A stretch of DNA of 64,000 nt from Carposina sasakii (Eukaryota > Arthropoda > Insecta > Lepidoptera > Carposinidae). Location: positions 11,532,001-11,596,000 of the forward strand of contig CP053157.1 in assembly GCA_014607495.2 (NCBI GenBank), read 5' to 3'. Under the pieces are notes generated by a model. The model did not search any database and was not told the origin of the DNA. It was given only the letters and a program-made list of their open reading frames with translations. Shown here piece by piece: positions 1 through 12,700 of this stretch; the first letter of the stretch is position 1, and every line of letters starts with the position of its first letter. The position numbers were made by a program, and so were the translations under genes.

Positions 1-400
1 CGAAGCGAGCGCGAAATATTTTAACGGTTTTTTGGCACACAAGTTGCCATCTACTTCTAAAAAATTCAGGCTCTATGTAGAATGTATTATGAAAATGGCG
101 ATGCGGGTGAAATGAACGAGAATATTTTTTCACATTTTACCGTAAACGCTTAGATTACCTACATCTTAAAAAGGTATTGGCACTAACGAGAAGTAATATT
201 TTTGCTAACGCACATTAGGGAAACTCAGAGGGAGAACCTGTAGCGCGAGCGAAGTGAGCGTGATATTTTTATGGTTTTTGCCACATACCTCTGATTGTCA
301 ATTACCTCTGGAAATGCAGGCTCTACCAAGAATTTGTGACGATGGCTAAAGCATAATGGAAATCAAAAGAACGACAATTAATTTACTATTTTATTGATGC
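1..400. repeat. Two diverged copies of a roughly 245-bp unit
   Basis: The stretch opening the window (gcgagcgcgaaatatttt, then a 'caggctcta' block near 68) recurs near 244-330 as 'gcgagcgaagtgagcgtgat' followed by the same 'caggctcta' block. The two are clearly related but diverged. No coding potential is seen. This is probably old transposon debris, cut by the window edge. Confidence 0.4.
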
Positions 401-635
401 GGCGGTGACATTGTGTGACAAGGGGGTGGGAGGGGTTCTAAATTTCGTGACGTCACCTTTTTATTCAATAATCTCTAAATATAAATTTGCAAAAAAGCTA
501 AATGTGACGTCACACTAGGGAGGGGGGGCATCCCACAAATGTGACCAGCTGTGGCAAGGAGGGGGGGAGGGGCAAAAAATCATGAAATTCGTGTGACGTA
601 ATTTATGGATGACCCCTTATTTAAAAACCCCGCCT
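395..635 (-). mobile_element. Short inverted-repeat element of the GGGGTCATCCATAAATTACG family, partial
   Basis: It ends in 'gtgacgtaatttatggatga' and contains several 'gtgacgtcac' palindromes and G-runs. The same sequence in reverse orientation, with both ends, lies at 14104-14669. Non-coding. It gives a useful reference for the insertion seen in the other copy. Confidence 0.6.
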
Positions 636-1285
636 AGACCGGACGGATGGCAGCTAGACCGCGCAAATTTTTTTTTGTTTAGTTTATCCCGAAGGAAAGG
701 CAATAAGGTAGATCCGCCCCTGTGAAAATGATTTTAAATAGTATTACCTACATACTATAGAGAGCAATGAGCAATAGGTACAGCAATACATTCTTTGGCT
801 CAGATGTAGTTCCACCAAATAGATCCTTTAAAGGATGGCGCTAGTTACTATGTGTGTCTTCATGATCGCTACATACTACATACAAAAATGTTAGTTCCGA
901 AATCAGGCATAGGAGTTATTGTATAAAACGGATTCTACAAGCAAGCAAGCACAATTTTTTTGTAATAGCGCTCCATTTTATATTGTTACGCATTCTTCCT
1001 TTTATGGTCGATAATGCCGCCATCTATCGCCATCTTTCGACTTTTTTGTATACCGCCATCTTGTGGATCTTATTTGGTTTTGCGTTTTGTTTAATCACAA
1101 ACAAAACGACCACATTGAATTCAAATATATGTAAAATTTTATGTCACGTCGCACAGAACAGTTAGGATTCATATATTTTTCTACTCACTAAAAACTGTAA
1201 AAACTGCAGTTTGGTTTGCATTTTTTTTTTTTTTATTTATTTATTAACTTATCGAAGGTCGGCTTGTCCCAGAACATAAGCCATA

Positions 1286-1502
1286 CACTGAATATGCCAT
1301 TTTTGTTTAGAAAATGTATTCCAGTTTATGAATTTGGATGTTCTGTGTGATCGTATAAATCAAAAATTTTTTTGAAAATGGAAACGTGGCAAAAGATACC
1401 TCAAAAACGACCACAGAAGTTACGCCATAAACGGAAGATATAACACAGAACATCCAAAATTTGGGATATGTCAGTATTTTCACAGAAATGGCATATTCAG
1501 TG
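1286..1502. mobile_element. Palindromic short element (foldback MITE)
   Basis: The left end 'cactgaatatgccattt' is the exact reverse complement of the right end 'aaatggcatattcagtg'. An inner block around 1333 (ttggatgttctgtgt) also pairs with one around 1444 (acacagaacatccaa). The element is about 217 bp and has no ORF. A TA dinucleotide lies just before the left end. Confidence 0.65.
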
Positions 1503-1582
1503 TTTATATTTGCGTTTTGTTGTCTTTAATCGTAATGGCTAAAGTTTTAAAAAAACGGCATCTCCTCATTGGCTATGTCTCA

Positions 1583-2178
1583 TTTTTTGTTTAGTTTAAC
1601 TAACTTTACACTGTTCTTGAGGATTTTCCCGACGTTTCCACATCACAAGTTATCTACCATAAATTCATCACTTTACTAAAGACAATGGCTGTATGGGCTT
1701 AGTTCCCCTTGCCTTTCCTTCGAGGTTAAACTAAACAAAAAAAAATTTCCTGTTTTCCCGAACTGATTTTACATTCGGCGGGAAAAGCTGGCAGGGTGCA
1801 GGTGTAATTTTCTGTGTGAAAATCAAAAATATTTGTAAATCCAGCTTGCTTTGTCCATAAAGTGATGTTTTCTGGTAGATAAGTTATATCCCTTTTTATT
1901 TATGATTATTGATGGAATCTATCGTGTGACGTTTTGTTTTATACGCAGGTAAGCCGAGTCTTTAGCCGGATTACGATCTCTTCATGGGCGCATGAAGTTG
2001 TTTCTGCAATAATTTTTATTTTGACTAACTTTAACTTGTTCTTGAGGATTTTCCCGACGTTTCCATCTCACCATCTCATTCATCCCATAAATGTCAGGAA
2101 TCATTACTAAAGAAAATGGCTGTATGGGCTTAGTTCCCCTATCCTGGTTTATCCTTCGGGATAAACTAACCAAAAAAA
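1583..2178 (+). repeat. Two degraded units of the 426-bp foldback/tandem family
   Basis: Blocks such as 'ttcttgaggattttcccgac', 'gcaggtgtaattttc', 'tctggtagataagttata' and 'cttcgggataaacta' occur here twice in the same order as in the tandem array at 56041-57760. A single arm of the same family (gtttagtttatcccgaagg) lies at 678-705. Units here are more diverged than those in the array. Confidence 0.7.
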
Positions 2179-2514
2179 AAAATGATTTTAGAATAATCAA
2201 ATCAGTTGGACTCGCATCATAGAATCGAGTCAGCGAGTACAAATCGATTCTTCCTGACTCGAGTACTGGAGTCAATGTACTCGAATCATAATAAATTGGT
2301 ATTCGAATATATATACGAGTACTAAGCAGGAATCGAGCTGACTCCAGTCAAGCCGTACTCGGCACATCGCTATCTGAACTCTGACAGCAGTGACAGCTGT
2401 CATTTTGTACATTGAGTGAAGTCAGGTTTATTGTTTTCAAATTAAATAAATTAAATTAGTAACCCGAAAAGTATCACATTATTGTGGATACACAGTGTTT
2501 CTCATTGCCTTTAT

Positions 2515-3403
2515 ATGAAACCCCGTGAATCGATGACTTTTGGAAATACCTCCACATTCAATTGCAATGCTTGGATAGGTAACAATGGAAATAATATCTT
2601 TAGAAATATGACAGAAAATAGGTATGTATTATGGACATCCATTGTCAATACCATATTACTGTATCTAGGGCTGCAGCCTGCAATAACTGGAGTTTAGTGA
2701 TCCAGGAGGGCCACAATTCCATGACTGACCCTTAAGCCCTAATTTCTAATCTAACCAAGTTTTGTGATTTGAAAACAGATTTCTTGGTCACACCACACTA
2801 TTTGTTTGGACACCTTGATTTTACATTCCACGCATGTATTAAGCAGTTTTTCAAATTGTCTTAAATACCCTAAAGAAGTCTTTGTTTCTATTGTGTTGTT
2901 CTTTTTTGCCATATGCCTTGGAAAGAATTTATAATGATTTCATATAATTTGATTTCACCTGTAGATAACCAATAGCTATTACAACTCAGAATATATTTCT
3001 TTGAGTTTTAAATGCCTATAAATTTAATAACACCCAACACCTAAGGTTAATAAGGTTATATTATGTGGATACATTATTCTAACACATTTATGTATATTTT
3101 TCTAGAAAACGGTCACGAGAAGATGACACATGTGAATTTATGCCCCTATCCAAAAGGATTAACAATCTACATATAAACAACAATCTCTCCACTTCAAATA
3201 TACAGCATACACAAGAATCTTGTTCAGGACTGAATACTGAAGATGGAATCTCTTCTCCTAGCTCCTCATCAGACTCAAATAGAAGACCAAGTTATGATCC
3301 AGGAATGAATTCAGGCGAAACCAGTTACTATTATGACAATAAACTATTGTTTGAACTGCATTTAGAGCGGATACAAAGAACAGGGCAACAGTTTCCTTTT
3401 TAA
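2515..3403 (+). CDS. Two-exon gene for a small serine/asparagine-rich protein of unknown function
   Basis: Exons 2515-2621 and 3106-3403 join with a good donor (ATAG|GTATGT) and acceptor (tttttctag). The phase is consistent (AG|A) and the product is 134 aa. The N-terminal part is Asn-rich. Next comes a basic-acidic patch KRSREDDTCE, a PLSKRINNLHINN segment, a Ser-rich linker (SSPSSSSDSN), and a C-terminal SYYYDNKLLFELHLERIQR helix-like block. No signal peptide or membrane segment is visible. The PLSKRINNLHINN block weakly recalls vertebrate HCFC1R1-type proteins, but I see no HCF-binding tetrapeptide, so I do not assign a name. The start ATG at 2515 is the first in frame; a second in-frame Met lies six codons later. 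Patterned codon use and clean splice sites argue for a real gene. Confidence 0.65.
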
Positions 3404-3467
3404 ATTTACTATTCTTACTTAGTTTTTATTGTTATTGTAGACTGTACATAACTTTACGATTATTAAT

Positions 3468-3473
3468 ATTAAA
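3468..3473 (+). terminator. Candidate polyadenylation signal ATTAAA
   Basis: An ATTAAA hexamer lies 65 bp after the stop codon of the small gene, followed by an AT-rich stretch with T-runs. This is a common variant of AATAAA. Confidence 0.4.
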
Positions 3474-3599
3474 TTGATAAAAGTGTAATCATTTTTTTAT
3501 TTTTAAATTTTACCTAATCAAGAACTGTCCAGCCTGTCTGGCTGAATGTATTCCTTTGCCTTAGTAACTTTCAACTCCTTAACAACTAAATTTTTGAAT

Positions 3600-3790
3600 C
3601 ACCAATCAGATTCTTGAAGATTAACGCCATCTATCGCATACTTATGATGAACATTACAGAAAATTACAATGGCGGAGTGGTATTTTTATTTCAGTCATTG
3701 ACGTTATAGAGAATTGTGTCAGGTGCTGAATTATTAGAATATAATATGGAAAACAAATTTGAATGCTCTCAAATTGTTTGAAAACAGTTT
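3600..3790 (+). promoter_or_regulatory. Probable promoter and 5' UTR of the first zinc-finger gene
   Basis: This is the only gap between the small gene's 3' end and the start codon at 3791. It includes 'gccatctatcgc' and 'aatggcgg' motifs. No TATA box is obvious. Position is inferred from the first coding exon. Confidence 0.3.
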
Positions 3791-6700
3791 ATGTCAGAAA
3801 AACGCCAAAGTATAAGGTATGTAGGTATATTTACTAAATGTTTTATTGTACCTGTGTATTTACCATGACCTTATTTTCCAAGCGGTACTCTCTTTGTACC
3901 GTTATACGGGCGCGTGGCCTATTGAGTGTTTCAATCGGAGTGCCGTAGGTTCGCGGTCCGCAAACAACCCCTCCTCTCGCGATTTCCTGGGCAGTGGAGG
4001 AAGGAGTCGGGAGCGGGAGTGATTTGGTGTAGTGAGTGACGACGTGAGGCATATGGAGGGGATCCCGCATCTTGGTGGGGATGCGGTGCGTCGCTCGTAA
4101 TGGACGCGCCGTTTATCGCTGAAAGAAACTGGTAGGGGTGCGCAACTTTCAAACTGGTTCCGCCTATCTGCAAAATTATTTAAACACTAAAACAATTCTA
4201 ATAACTTCAATTTTAACTAAATTGCGTAACTAAAAGCTACGCCATTTTCCAAATAATTTCTTTGTCTTACTATGACTAAATCCCTTTGTTTTCCATTATT
4301 AATGTTTCTTGTATAAATATTTCTGAATATATCATACTACATACCTACCTAAATGTACAGGTACCTAAACCTAATATTATAGAAACACATGATTCATGCA
4401 GTAAACCTACCTATAAAGAACAAAAAATAAGGTCAAGTCGCACTTCATTACAGAACTTTAACTTTCTAATTTAGTTAACTACTTAACTGTACTCAAAGGT
4501 TAAGGTTAAGCAAAACAGTCATGTAGTTTAGATAGCCATTATAAAAAAAATATAAATCAAAGTAATCATAGAGGTATGCAAGTATGGATTACTCAATACG
4601 GCTTCATTGCAGCCACTGAACCACAACCACACCTCGCTGTCTTGTGAAAGTACACCAAAGAGAAAGTGAGCATCATGCTAGAGCCACATACACATGTATA
4701 CTCAGTGTATAGGTGACTTGTTTGTCTACTATAGCCTCTGACTAGCAGCAAAAAACTTTCTTTAACCCACTTTCTTGGCAGTAGTGAGATGATCTCGCGC
4801 TGGGCGCCGTCTGAGCGCAGTGTGTTCTGTGTGGCGGTAGTGGCCGTGCCCTACCATTGGTGTCCCTAGTCCCGACGACGTGGTGGGATAGGCCCGTGGG
4901 GGGTTTAAGTCACGCAAGTGGGACGAGTTTTTATTTCGTTTTTCTCCAGCTGATTCGGCGATTTTTTTTCCAATGTGCGACATGCAGAAAATGCCCTCTA
5001 GAGATGATGCCTCTTGGTATGGAGATGGTTTCTTTCTTATTTGAATATGAGCATTTTGTTTTGCTTGATTATAACATCAAATTAATTCTCTTACTACGCA
5101 ATTAGTATCAAATGCCATGTAATATTTTAATTACCTAATGACTCCTATTTATAAAATAAATTAACTAATGTTAACTTGGTTAAACTTATTATCTATTTGT
5201 TATATTGGTAATTCCAGTATTATTCATATACTTACCTATAATTTTGTTATTAAATAAAATAAAGTTAAAGTTAGGTATTGAAGATGAAGGATTAAGTACT
5301 TAGCTCAGTGTCAAATGATTCTCAGGTAAACTATGGATTTTAAAGGTCTTATCTTGCCATTCTAGTAAAATAATTAATTTTTTAATGGTTGGACTAGGAT
5401 TCCTCTTTCATAATAAAATGGTTCTTCAAAATATTAATTTAGCTATTAAGTTATGCATTATATCTGTGGAAAATGTAATGATGTAAAAACACTTTGTTCT
5501 TAAAATATGGTTTATTTATTAATTCTTATTCTTTATTGTACACAATAAAATTTTCACAAACAAAGTTGATAAAAAAGGTAATGTACACTACAAAGGCATA
5601 TAATTCATATAGAAAGTATTTTTTTATGCCCTCAGAGGAGGGAAACCTAAGTAAATACATAGCTTAGGTATTTTTCTTCAGATTTTTTAAACTAGTGTTA
5701 TGAATATTATTTATACTGTAATTAATAGGTAACTAGAACCTACTTCATTGTAATGTAAAATTTGTTTTGTTGCAGTGAAGAAGACGAAGACATGAATTTT
5801 GCATTCTCCACAGTAAACGGTGCGGGCACACACTATGTGACCACCGCTGGACAGATGCCCGTTACCAAACTACAGCAGAACTCTAATGGAACACTATCTC
5901 AGGTGAACTATTACATTATATACTTTCACTGGAGTAAACCTTATATATTCTTATATTTATTAAGCAAATGCCAATAATGTACTCATAAGTATCAGAGGCC
6001 ACCAGAGTTCTCGATATTTATAAATAGTTACATCTATAGGCAAATCTTATTTTTTTATAATAGATAAAGAAATATAGTCAATTGATTTGACTGAATTATA
6101 GTTTTGTATTGTATTGCTGTAATATTTCAATTGAATGTTGAAATAAACAAGCACTTTGATCTGTTATAGTAAATACTTGTACAAAGACAACGCTTTCGAT
6201 TCGCGTCCTTTCTCTTTGCGACTGTGCGCCTCTTGAATAGTTCTCACGGTTATAAATGGCGTCAGATGTCTGTCTAACTATCATATCTGTGGTCTAACTC
6301 AAAATACGCACAATGTAGTCATCTTGAGGATTTTGGGTCAGTCAGTATTATTTTTGAAGTTGGTTTTTGATCAAGTAAATTCCATTAGCATTACATGCCA
6401 CAACTATTATTAGTGTAGTTCTATCATAGTTTAAAGAAAGTTATGTGAATTCTCTGAAGAACGAAAAATATTTATTGCAAAAATTAAATACCTACATATG
6501 TATTGCCTACCTACATTGGCGAACTTAATGTGCTTAACTTATGCACCATTCTCTTCATGGGTGTTAAACCAATGTAACATCGTTTCATATTGACGTTCGT
6601 TATCGTCGCGGTTGGAATCTTGAATACGTCATCTAACGGACACGCGAACTATTGGACCAAATGTCACGTTAGCGAACTCACCATTAGCTGCAAACAAATA

Positions 6701-9700
6701 TAGAAAAAAAATATTATGTGATGCCCATCAAAATCGGTTAAGCCGTTTCTGAGATTAGCGTGTACAGGCAGCGATCAGTTATAGTTTTATTATATGTATA
6801 GATAGATATAGATGAAGATAACTGTACACTCAACTCACACAAATACAAAATTGAGCTTACGCAGCGCGCACTACACTAGCTAACCAATATTGATTATGAC
6901 AATATAAATACGCCAACAGTTACCCAATTTTAGTGACAATTATAAAATCTTCAACGTGTACAATAAATTACAGATGGTAGGCATGGTAGGTGGTGTGGGC
7001 ATGACGGAAGCGTTGCAGTACGTTCGCTGTGACGCGGGATCCGCCATGCAGGCTGCGCCGCAACTCATCTCGCTACCTATCGCCCTTCCGGGGACTAAGC
7101 CAGGTGAGATTACAGCCGACTCCGCCAAAAGGAGGGTTATGTTTTTCAGATGTATGTATGTATGTATATTTCTTTGGCACGCTCTAGAGCAGTCTTTCCC
7201 AAAGTCGGCGATAACGCCCCCTCGTGGGCGTTGGAGGTCTAGAGAGGGGCAGTTAAGGCCGCAGAAAAAAATTGTGCAACTAATATGCTATTGACATTTG
7301 CAAGTAAATTGTAGTGTTTCGAGGTAGCCCTAATATCTACTTACATACATAAATATAATCACGCCTTTATCTCTTATGGGGTAGGCAGAGCACCAAGGGC
7401 CGATAGAACCACATGGTGCCACTTCTGACCAATTTTGAGGGTATAGTTGAGATGTACAAGTTCGGTTAGAAGTGACAGGTGGTCAGCCCATCGCCTACAA
7501 AACACCAAGACCCTCTAGTCCCTCTACTGACTTGTACTGTATGCCTGGGAAGAGAAGCAGCTGTAGTATTGTATTTTTTTTTTATTCCCAGAGCAGCATA
7601 GACGAAATATCTACTTAACTGTGTAATATTAGTAATTACTAATACTATCATTTCAATACACTTATTTACTTATAATGTGTAACTAACAAAACTGGGTCAT
7701 AGATACCTCAATAAACGAATTTTATTATTATTAATAAGGTGAAATAAAAATGGGGAGCACTACTGATCTTCAAAGTGGGCGTTAGACGAAATAAGTTTGC
7801 AAACCTCTGCTGTAAAGCGTAAAAGGCTTGTTACATTTGAGCTTGAAAGTCTTAGACTCGTCTTAGTCGCAAGAGTGACACTGGGTCAAAATGTTTACGC
7901 AGTCGGGTTTTTTTCTATAAATAAATGAAGTTGTTCTCTTTAACATCCCTGTGCTGATGCAGGGCTTCACTAGAGTGCATCTCTTTCCTGCCGAAAATGG
8001 CAGTATAGACCTTGCCAGTCATATGCTTCAATAAAATTGTATGCAACAGGCACAGGTGTAATTTGTAATATCTAGATAACAAACCTTTGCATTAAGAGTC
8101 AGTACTTAAAGACTTCCACCTGTTTCCAGGAGACCCGATGCCCACAGTGCAGATCCAGGTGCTCAACCCCAATATGCTGCAGCAGCAGCAACCCAAGTAC
8201 CAGATACAGAGCTTCCAGCAAGGTAACATATATATTCACACACTTCACAACACATTGACCTAGTCCCACACTAAGATCCCTCGCTAGGCTTAGTAGTCGA
8301 TTCGCACGAAGGGCCAAACGACCCCTTTCAACGATAATAATGTAGTTTACAATACATTCAGGCGAAACACCTACTAAAATAATATTATTTTTGAAGGAGG
8401 TCGATTGGTGGCACGTTCGTGCGATTCGACTACTAACCCGATCCTTAAGGTCTTGTGTCGTGGGTACTAAGCAACGGTATTTAAATACATAGGAAACATC
8501 CATGACTCGGAAACAAACATCGAAATTCATCATATCAATGTTTGCACCTACCGGGATTCGATCCCAGGATCTAAGGCGTCGCACATACGTCATCATCATT
8601 ATCAGCCATGAGAAGTCCACGGCTGAACATAGGCCTTCCCCAACAAACTCCACTCCAAGCGGTCGGAAGCGGCCTGTATCCAACTGATACCTACCCGCCA
8701 CCTTGGCTAGGTCGTCCGTCTAAAATCGGAATATACTAAACATACATACCACATCATATAAGGAATGCATCCATAATTTCTGGCACAACTGATTATGATA
8801 CTGAAGCTACTTTTTTTAGCTATTTATTTTATTTTCTGCTACTAGACGCTCGCAACTCAGTCTGCGTGGACTGCTGAAAAAAAATGACGATTTTAGCCAG
8901 GATAAAAAGTAACCTATGTCCTTTCTCAGGCTCTAGACTACCTGTGTACCCAAATTTCATTTTAATCGGTTCAGTAGTTTTGGCATGAAAGCGAGACAGA
9001 CAGACTTACGGCCGAAGCAACGCGACAGGAATAATTGATATTGTGTGAGGGTGCGAGGCACTATCACACTCAATTATCGCCGTCGCGTTGTTCCGGCTTT
9101 GTTATTGCAATTAGGTAATAGCCCTGCCATATAGCTCTGGAACCGGTCCTAGTACCATAGATGAGCCGCTCGTATGATTCTGTATTCTTGCAACAGGCGC
9201 GGTATTGACGGTGGCGTATTCGCCCGACGGAAGTGACGGAAGCGGTATTCAGCTGCTTGGAAACAATGTACCTGAAGGTAAATTAATAATTATACCTACA
9301 TACTTTTCGGGATGAAAAAATAACGTTGCCAAAAACGTAATTTAAAAGAGATGGTAAAATTCGTCATCCGAGTTAAGTGATCCTATAGCTCAGTTGGTAG
9401 AGCGATGCACGGAATGCGAGAGGTGAGTGTGAGTTCAAATCTCACTCGGGTGAATTTTTTTTTTAATTTTCTTATTACATAAGTACTTTATTTCTATAAG
9501 GGCCTATTGTTCCAAACGTCAGATAGCCTACCAGAAGAATATGCTGTCTTTCTCTAAAACTTGATCATGATAGAGACAGAATCAACTTTATTCTTCAGAT
9601 ATGCTAACTGACATTTGAAAAAATCAGCCCTAAGTATAAAAATTTTATCCATAGTTTAACTAGATCCTCTACCTAGCGACACGATATCTAATTTCGTGTT

Positions 9701-12700
9701 GTCATTCTATTCTATGAGCACGGCTAAAATAATTGTGATGCGGTTTTGTCGTAGGTGTTCAGATAATTTCGGCGATACCGCAGGAGATGCAGCTTGTTCA
9801 AGCGACACAGGACACGAAAGAACAACCACAGCATCAGGTAATTTGCTTCTGATTTAAGATTTAAAAGTATAAGTACCGATTTTTTCAATGGTCAGTTACC
9901 TCGGCGCCAGATATAGCTTCAAAGATTTGCACACTTCTTTGTATACTTTGCAATGCTTTGAAAACACATTTGAACACATATTGGCGCAATCTGCCAGACA
10001 TGTTTCGCAGACTTTTCTTCACAGTACGCTGGTACAAACAAGATGGACGACGATTTTATTATTTATGTGCATGTAATTATTTTTTACGTATGCAACAAAA
10101 TTTTAGGAAACGTCCAAGAAGGCCCGAATGGATTTGTGAAATGTACCGTAATAGAACAAAGCACCTATGTGTATTTGATGAATTTGAAGTACCATTTCAA
10201 TACAGTCTCACACAACCGTTTCGCTCAACAATGGACTTTGTTCAAGTGTGGCAGGCTACGCAAACATTAGAACATATTCTACTTTGAAAGCTTTGATGTG
10301 CGCTAAAACACCAACACCGCATGGCAAAGTGCAAATCTTTGTTCAAACTTTGGACACATATTCAAAGTCTCGTGCCACACATGGCAATTTCTGTTTGTGT
10401 GTACCTGTATACAAACAATTGTATTTCGGGAATATTTGTTCCGCAGCTGTTCATAACACCGAACCAGCAGATAGTGATCAACGCGGCCGGCGAAGACATG
10501 AAGCTGTTGAACAACAACACCACCACCGACAACAACAACCCCGTCACCAGCATCGTCATCAAAGAGGAGTGCGAGGATGATGACGTGAGTGTTACATCTC
10601 CCCGTCTTTATCTGTTACTGTGTCACTTTTTTGTTTTTTTTTTTAGCAGGGATAGTAAACATTAGCACACTCGTTCCTGTAAGATATGAGTGACGCTTGA
10701 CTTTTTTTCATGTCGACGTATGCCGCTAAGAAGTTCAGTTTTGTGTTTGCGAAAACTGCTTATTACGAGTCTACAATTGAATTTAGTAGGCAAACTTGTC
10801 CACTGTAATATCTTCTGCTCACCTGGCTCATCTCCATAGAGATTGGTCCGACGAAAAGGACTTGGGGTCAAGACACTCTCTTAACACCTGACGTGACGAC
10901 ACGCGTGTTAGTACATATTAATCAAATACATTTTATATGGTCCATGATACTCGTACGAGTATACTGTTAACACCCGACGCGATAACACGCGCCATAGGGT
11001 CTTAAGACACACGAAAATGTATGGCACGTGTATAAAATGTATAATATAATACATAAAATGAGTGAAAGGAGTGAATGGTAATGAACCTCGAGTTCTCGCC
11101 TCAACACCTCACATTTGTGGTGTTCACCTCGTTTAACTAAAATATAATCTATGTCACTGTAATAAGTCTTACAATCGTGACAGATATTATTGAGTGAGTG
11201 AATGAGAGAGCCTCGACGACGGCGACGAGTCGACTCGCGAGCGAGTATGTTTCGTTTCTGTTCGTTCGTTCAGTGAGCGAATGAGGTGAGTGTATGAGTG
11301 AGGAGATTGCGGGTGCACGCAAATAGGAGCGCTATTTCGACCGTGATAAGTATCTTAGTATGTAAAACGAGGATGAGGTGTAAGGTGTTGTCAAATTAAA
11401 ACGAGTCCTCCCTCGAATTTTGCCGCGGTGAGGACCTCAAATGAGGTGACTCACGAGTGAGGAGCTCATCACTAAAATGATGATTGTGTTTGTGCAGGAA
11501 AGCTCGCAAGGCACAGAGACGAGCGACAGTTCGTCGTGGCAGATGTCTGCCAGCAGCCACCAGGACCTGCTCAAATACCTCAACCAGTTGCCGCCTCAGG
11601 TGAGTGTTTATGACATACAACATATAACATTTTAACATAAAAATGTTAACAAAATATAGCCTCTGTCGCCACCTATGATCGCACTATAATCTGTGGTATT
11701 GTCTATTAAATAAAAGTCAGTCGTCCATTCATAGTGCGTTTCATTGTTCTTACCTGTTTACCTTTTCTTATTTATTTATCTTCTATGCTGCTCTGGAAGT
11801 GAAAAAAAAAACGTATACTCGTAATACTACAGCTGCTTCTCTTCCCGAGCATACTATACAAGTCAGTAGAGGTACAAGAGGGTCTTGGTGTTTTGTAGGC
11901 GATGGGCTGACCACCTGTCACTACTAACCGAACTTGTACATCTCAACTATACCTACCCTCAAAATTGGTCAGAAGTGACACCATGTGGTTCTATCGGCCC
12001 TTGGTGCTCTGCCTACCCCGTAAGGGATAAAGGCGGGATTATATGTATGTATTTATCTATCTATAAGAAAGTTGTGTTAGTTATACTATTTATAACTATA
12101 GAACGGCTGTACCAATTTGACTTAATTTGGAGATGTAGCTTAGAACTAGGAGACAGGACATAGGGTACTTTTTTTTATCCTTATTAATTTCTACTTTTTG
12201 TTTTATCTTCATTCTCCGCGGACGGAGTCGCGGTTGTCTACTTGTGTTATTGTGTCTGTTTCTCCCTATTTCTATAGTTTTGTTCTATGTTGTTCGCTGT
12301 CCGTGTTATCGTTTTGGATATTAAGTTTTTCAATGGTCAGATAAACTTTTTAGATAAACTTCTCTCAAGTTTGATCTAGATATTTTTCTTTCACATAGGG
12401 TATCTGAATATTGGAAAATCGGATATTAGACGATTATTTCTTTAATTTTAGCAAACACAAGCGCTGCCGGAGTCTTTGCAACAGTTTTTGAAAATGAACA
12501 CACCTCCGAAAAAGGAGGCCAAGGAGCTCATAGAGGTGGCAATCAGTGGCAGTATGGACGACAAGGAAACCAGCGAGGATCCCACTAGTGAAGGTTAGTT
12601 AACCCACTGTGCAAAACGTAACTGTGTTACGAGTTGTTAACCCCCATATTATAAATCGTTGGCGACGACGTTGACTCAAACTAAAATAACACTCTAACTT

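Noticed and set aside
8099..8701. 200-aa open frame on the minus strand
   Set aside because: It runs antisense through exon 4 of paralogue 1, a tRNA-SINE, its nested MITE and a LINE tail, so it is a chance frame with no protein features.
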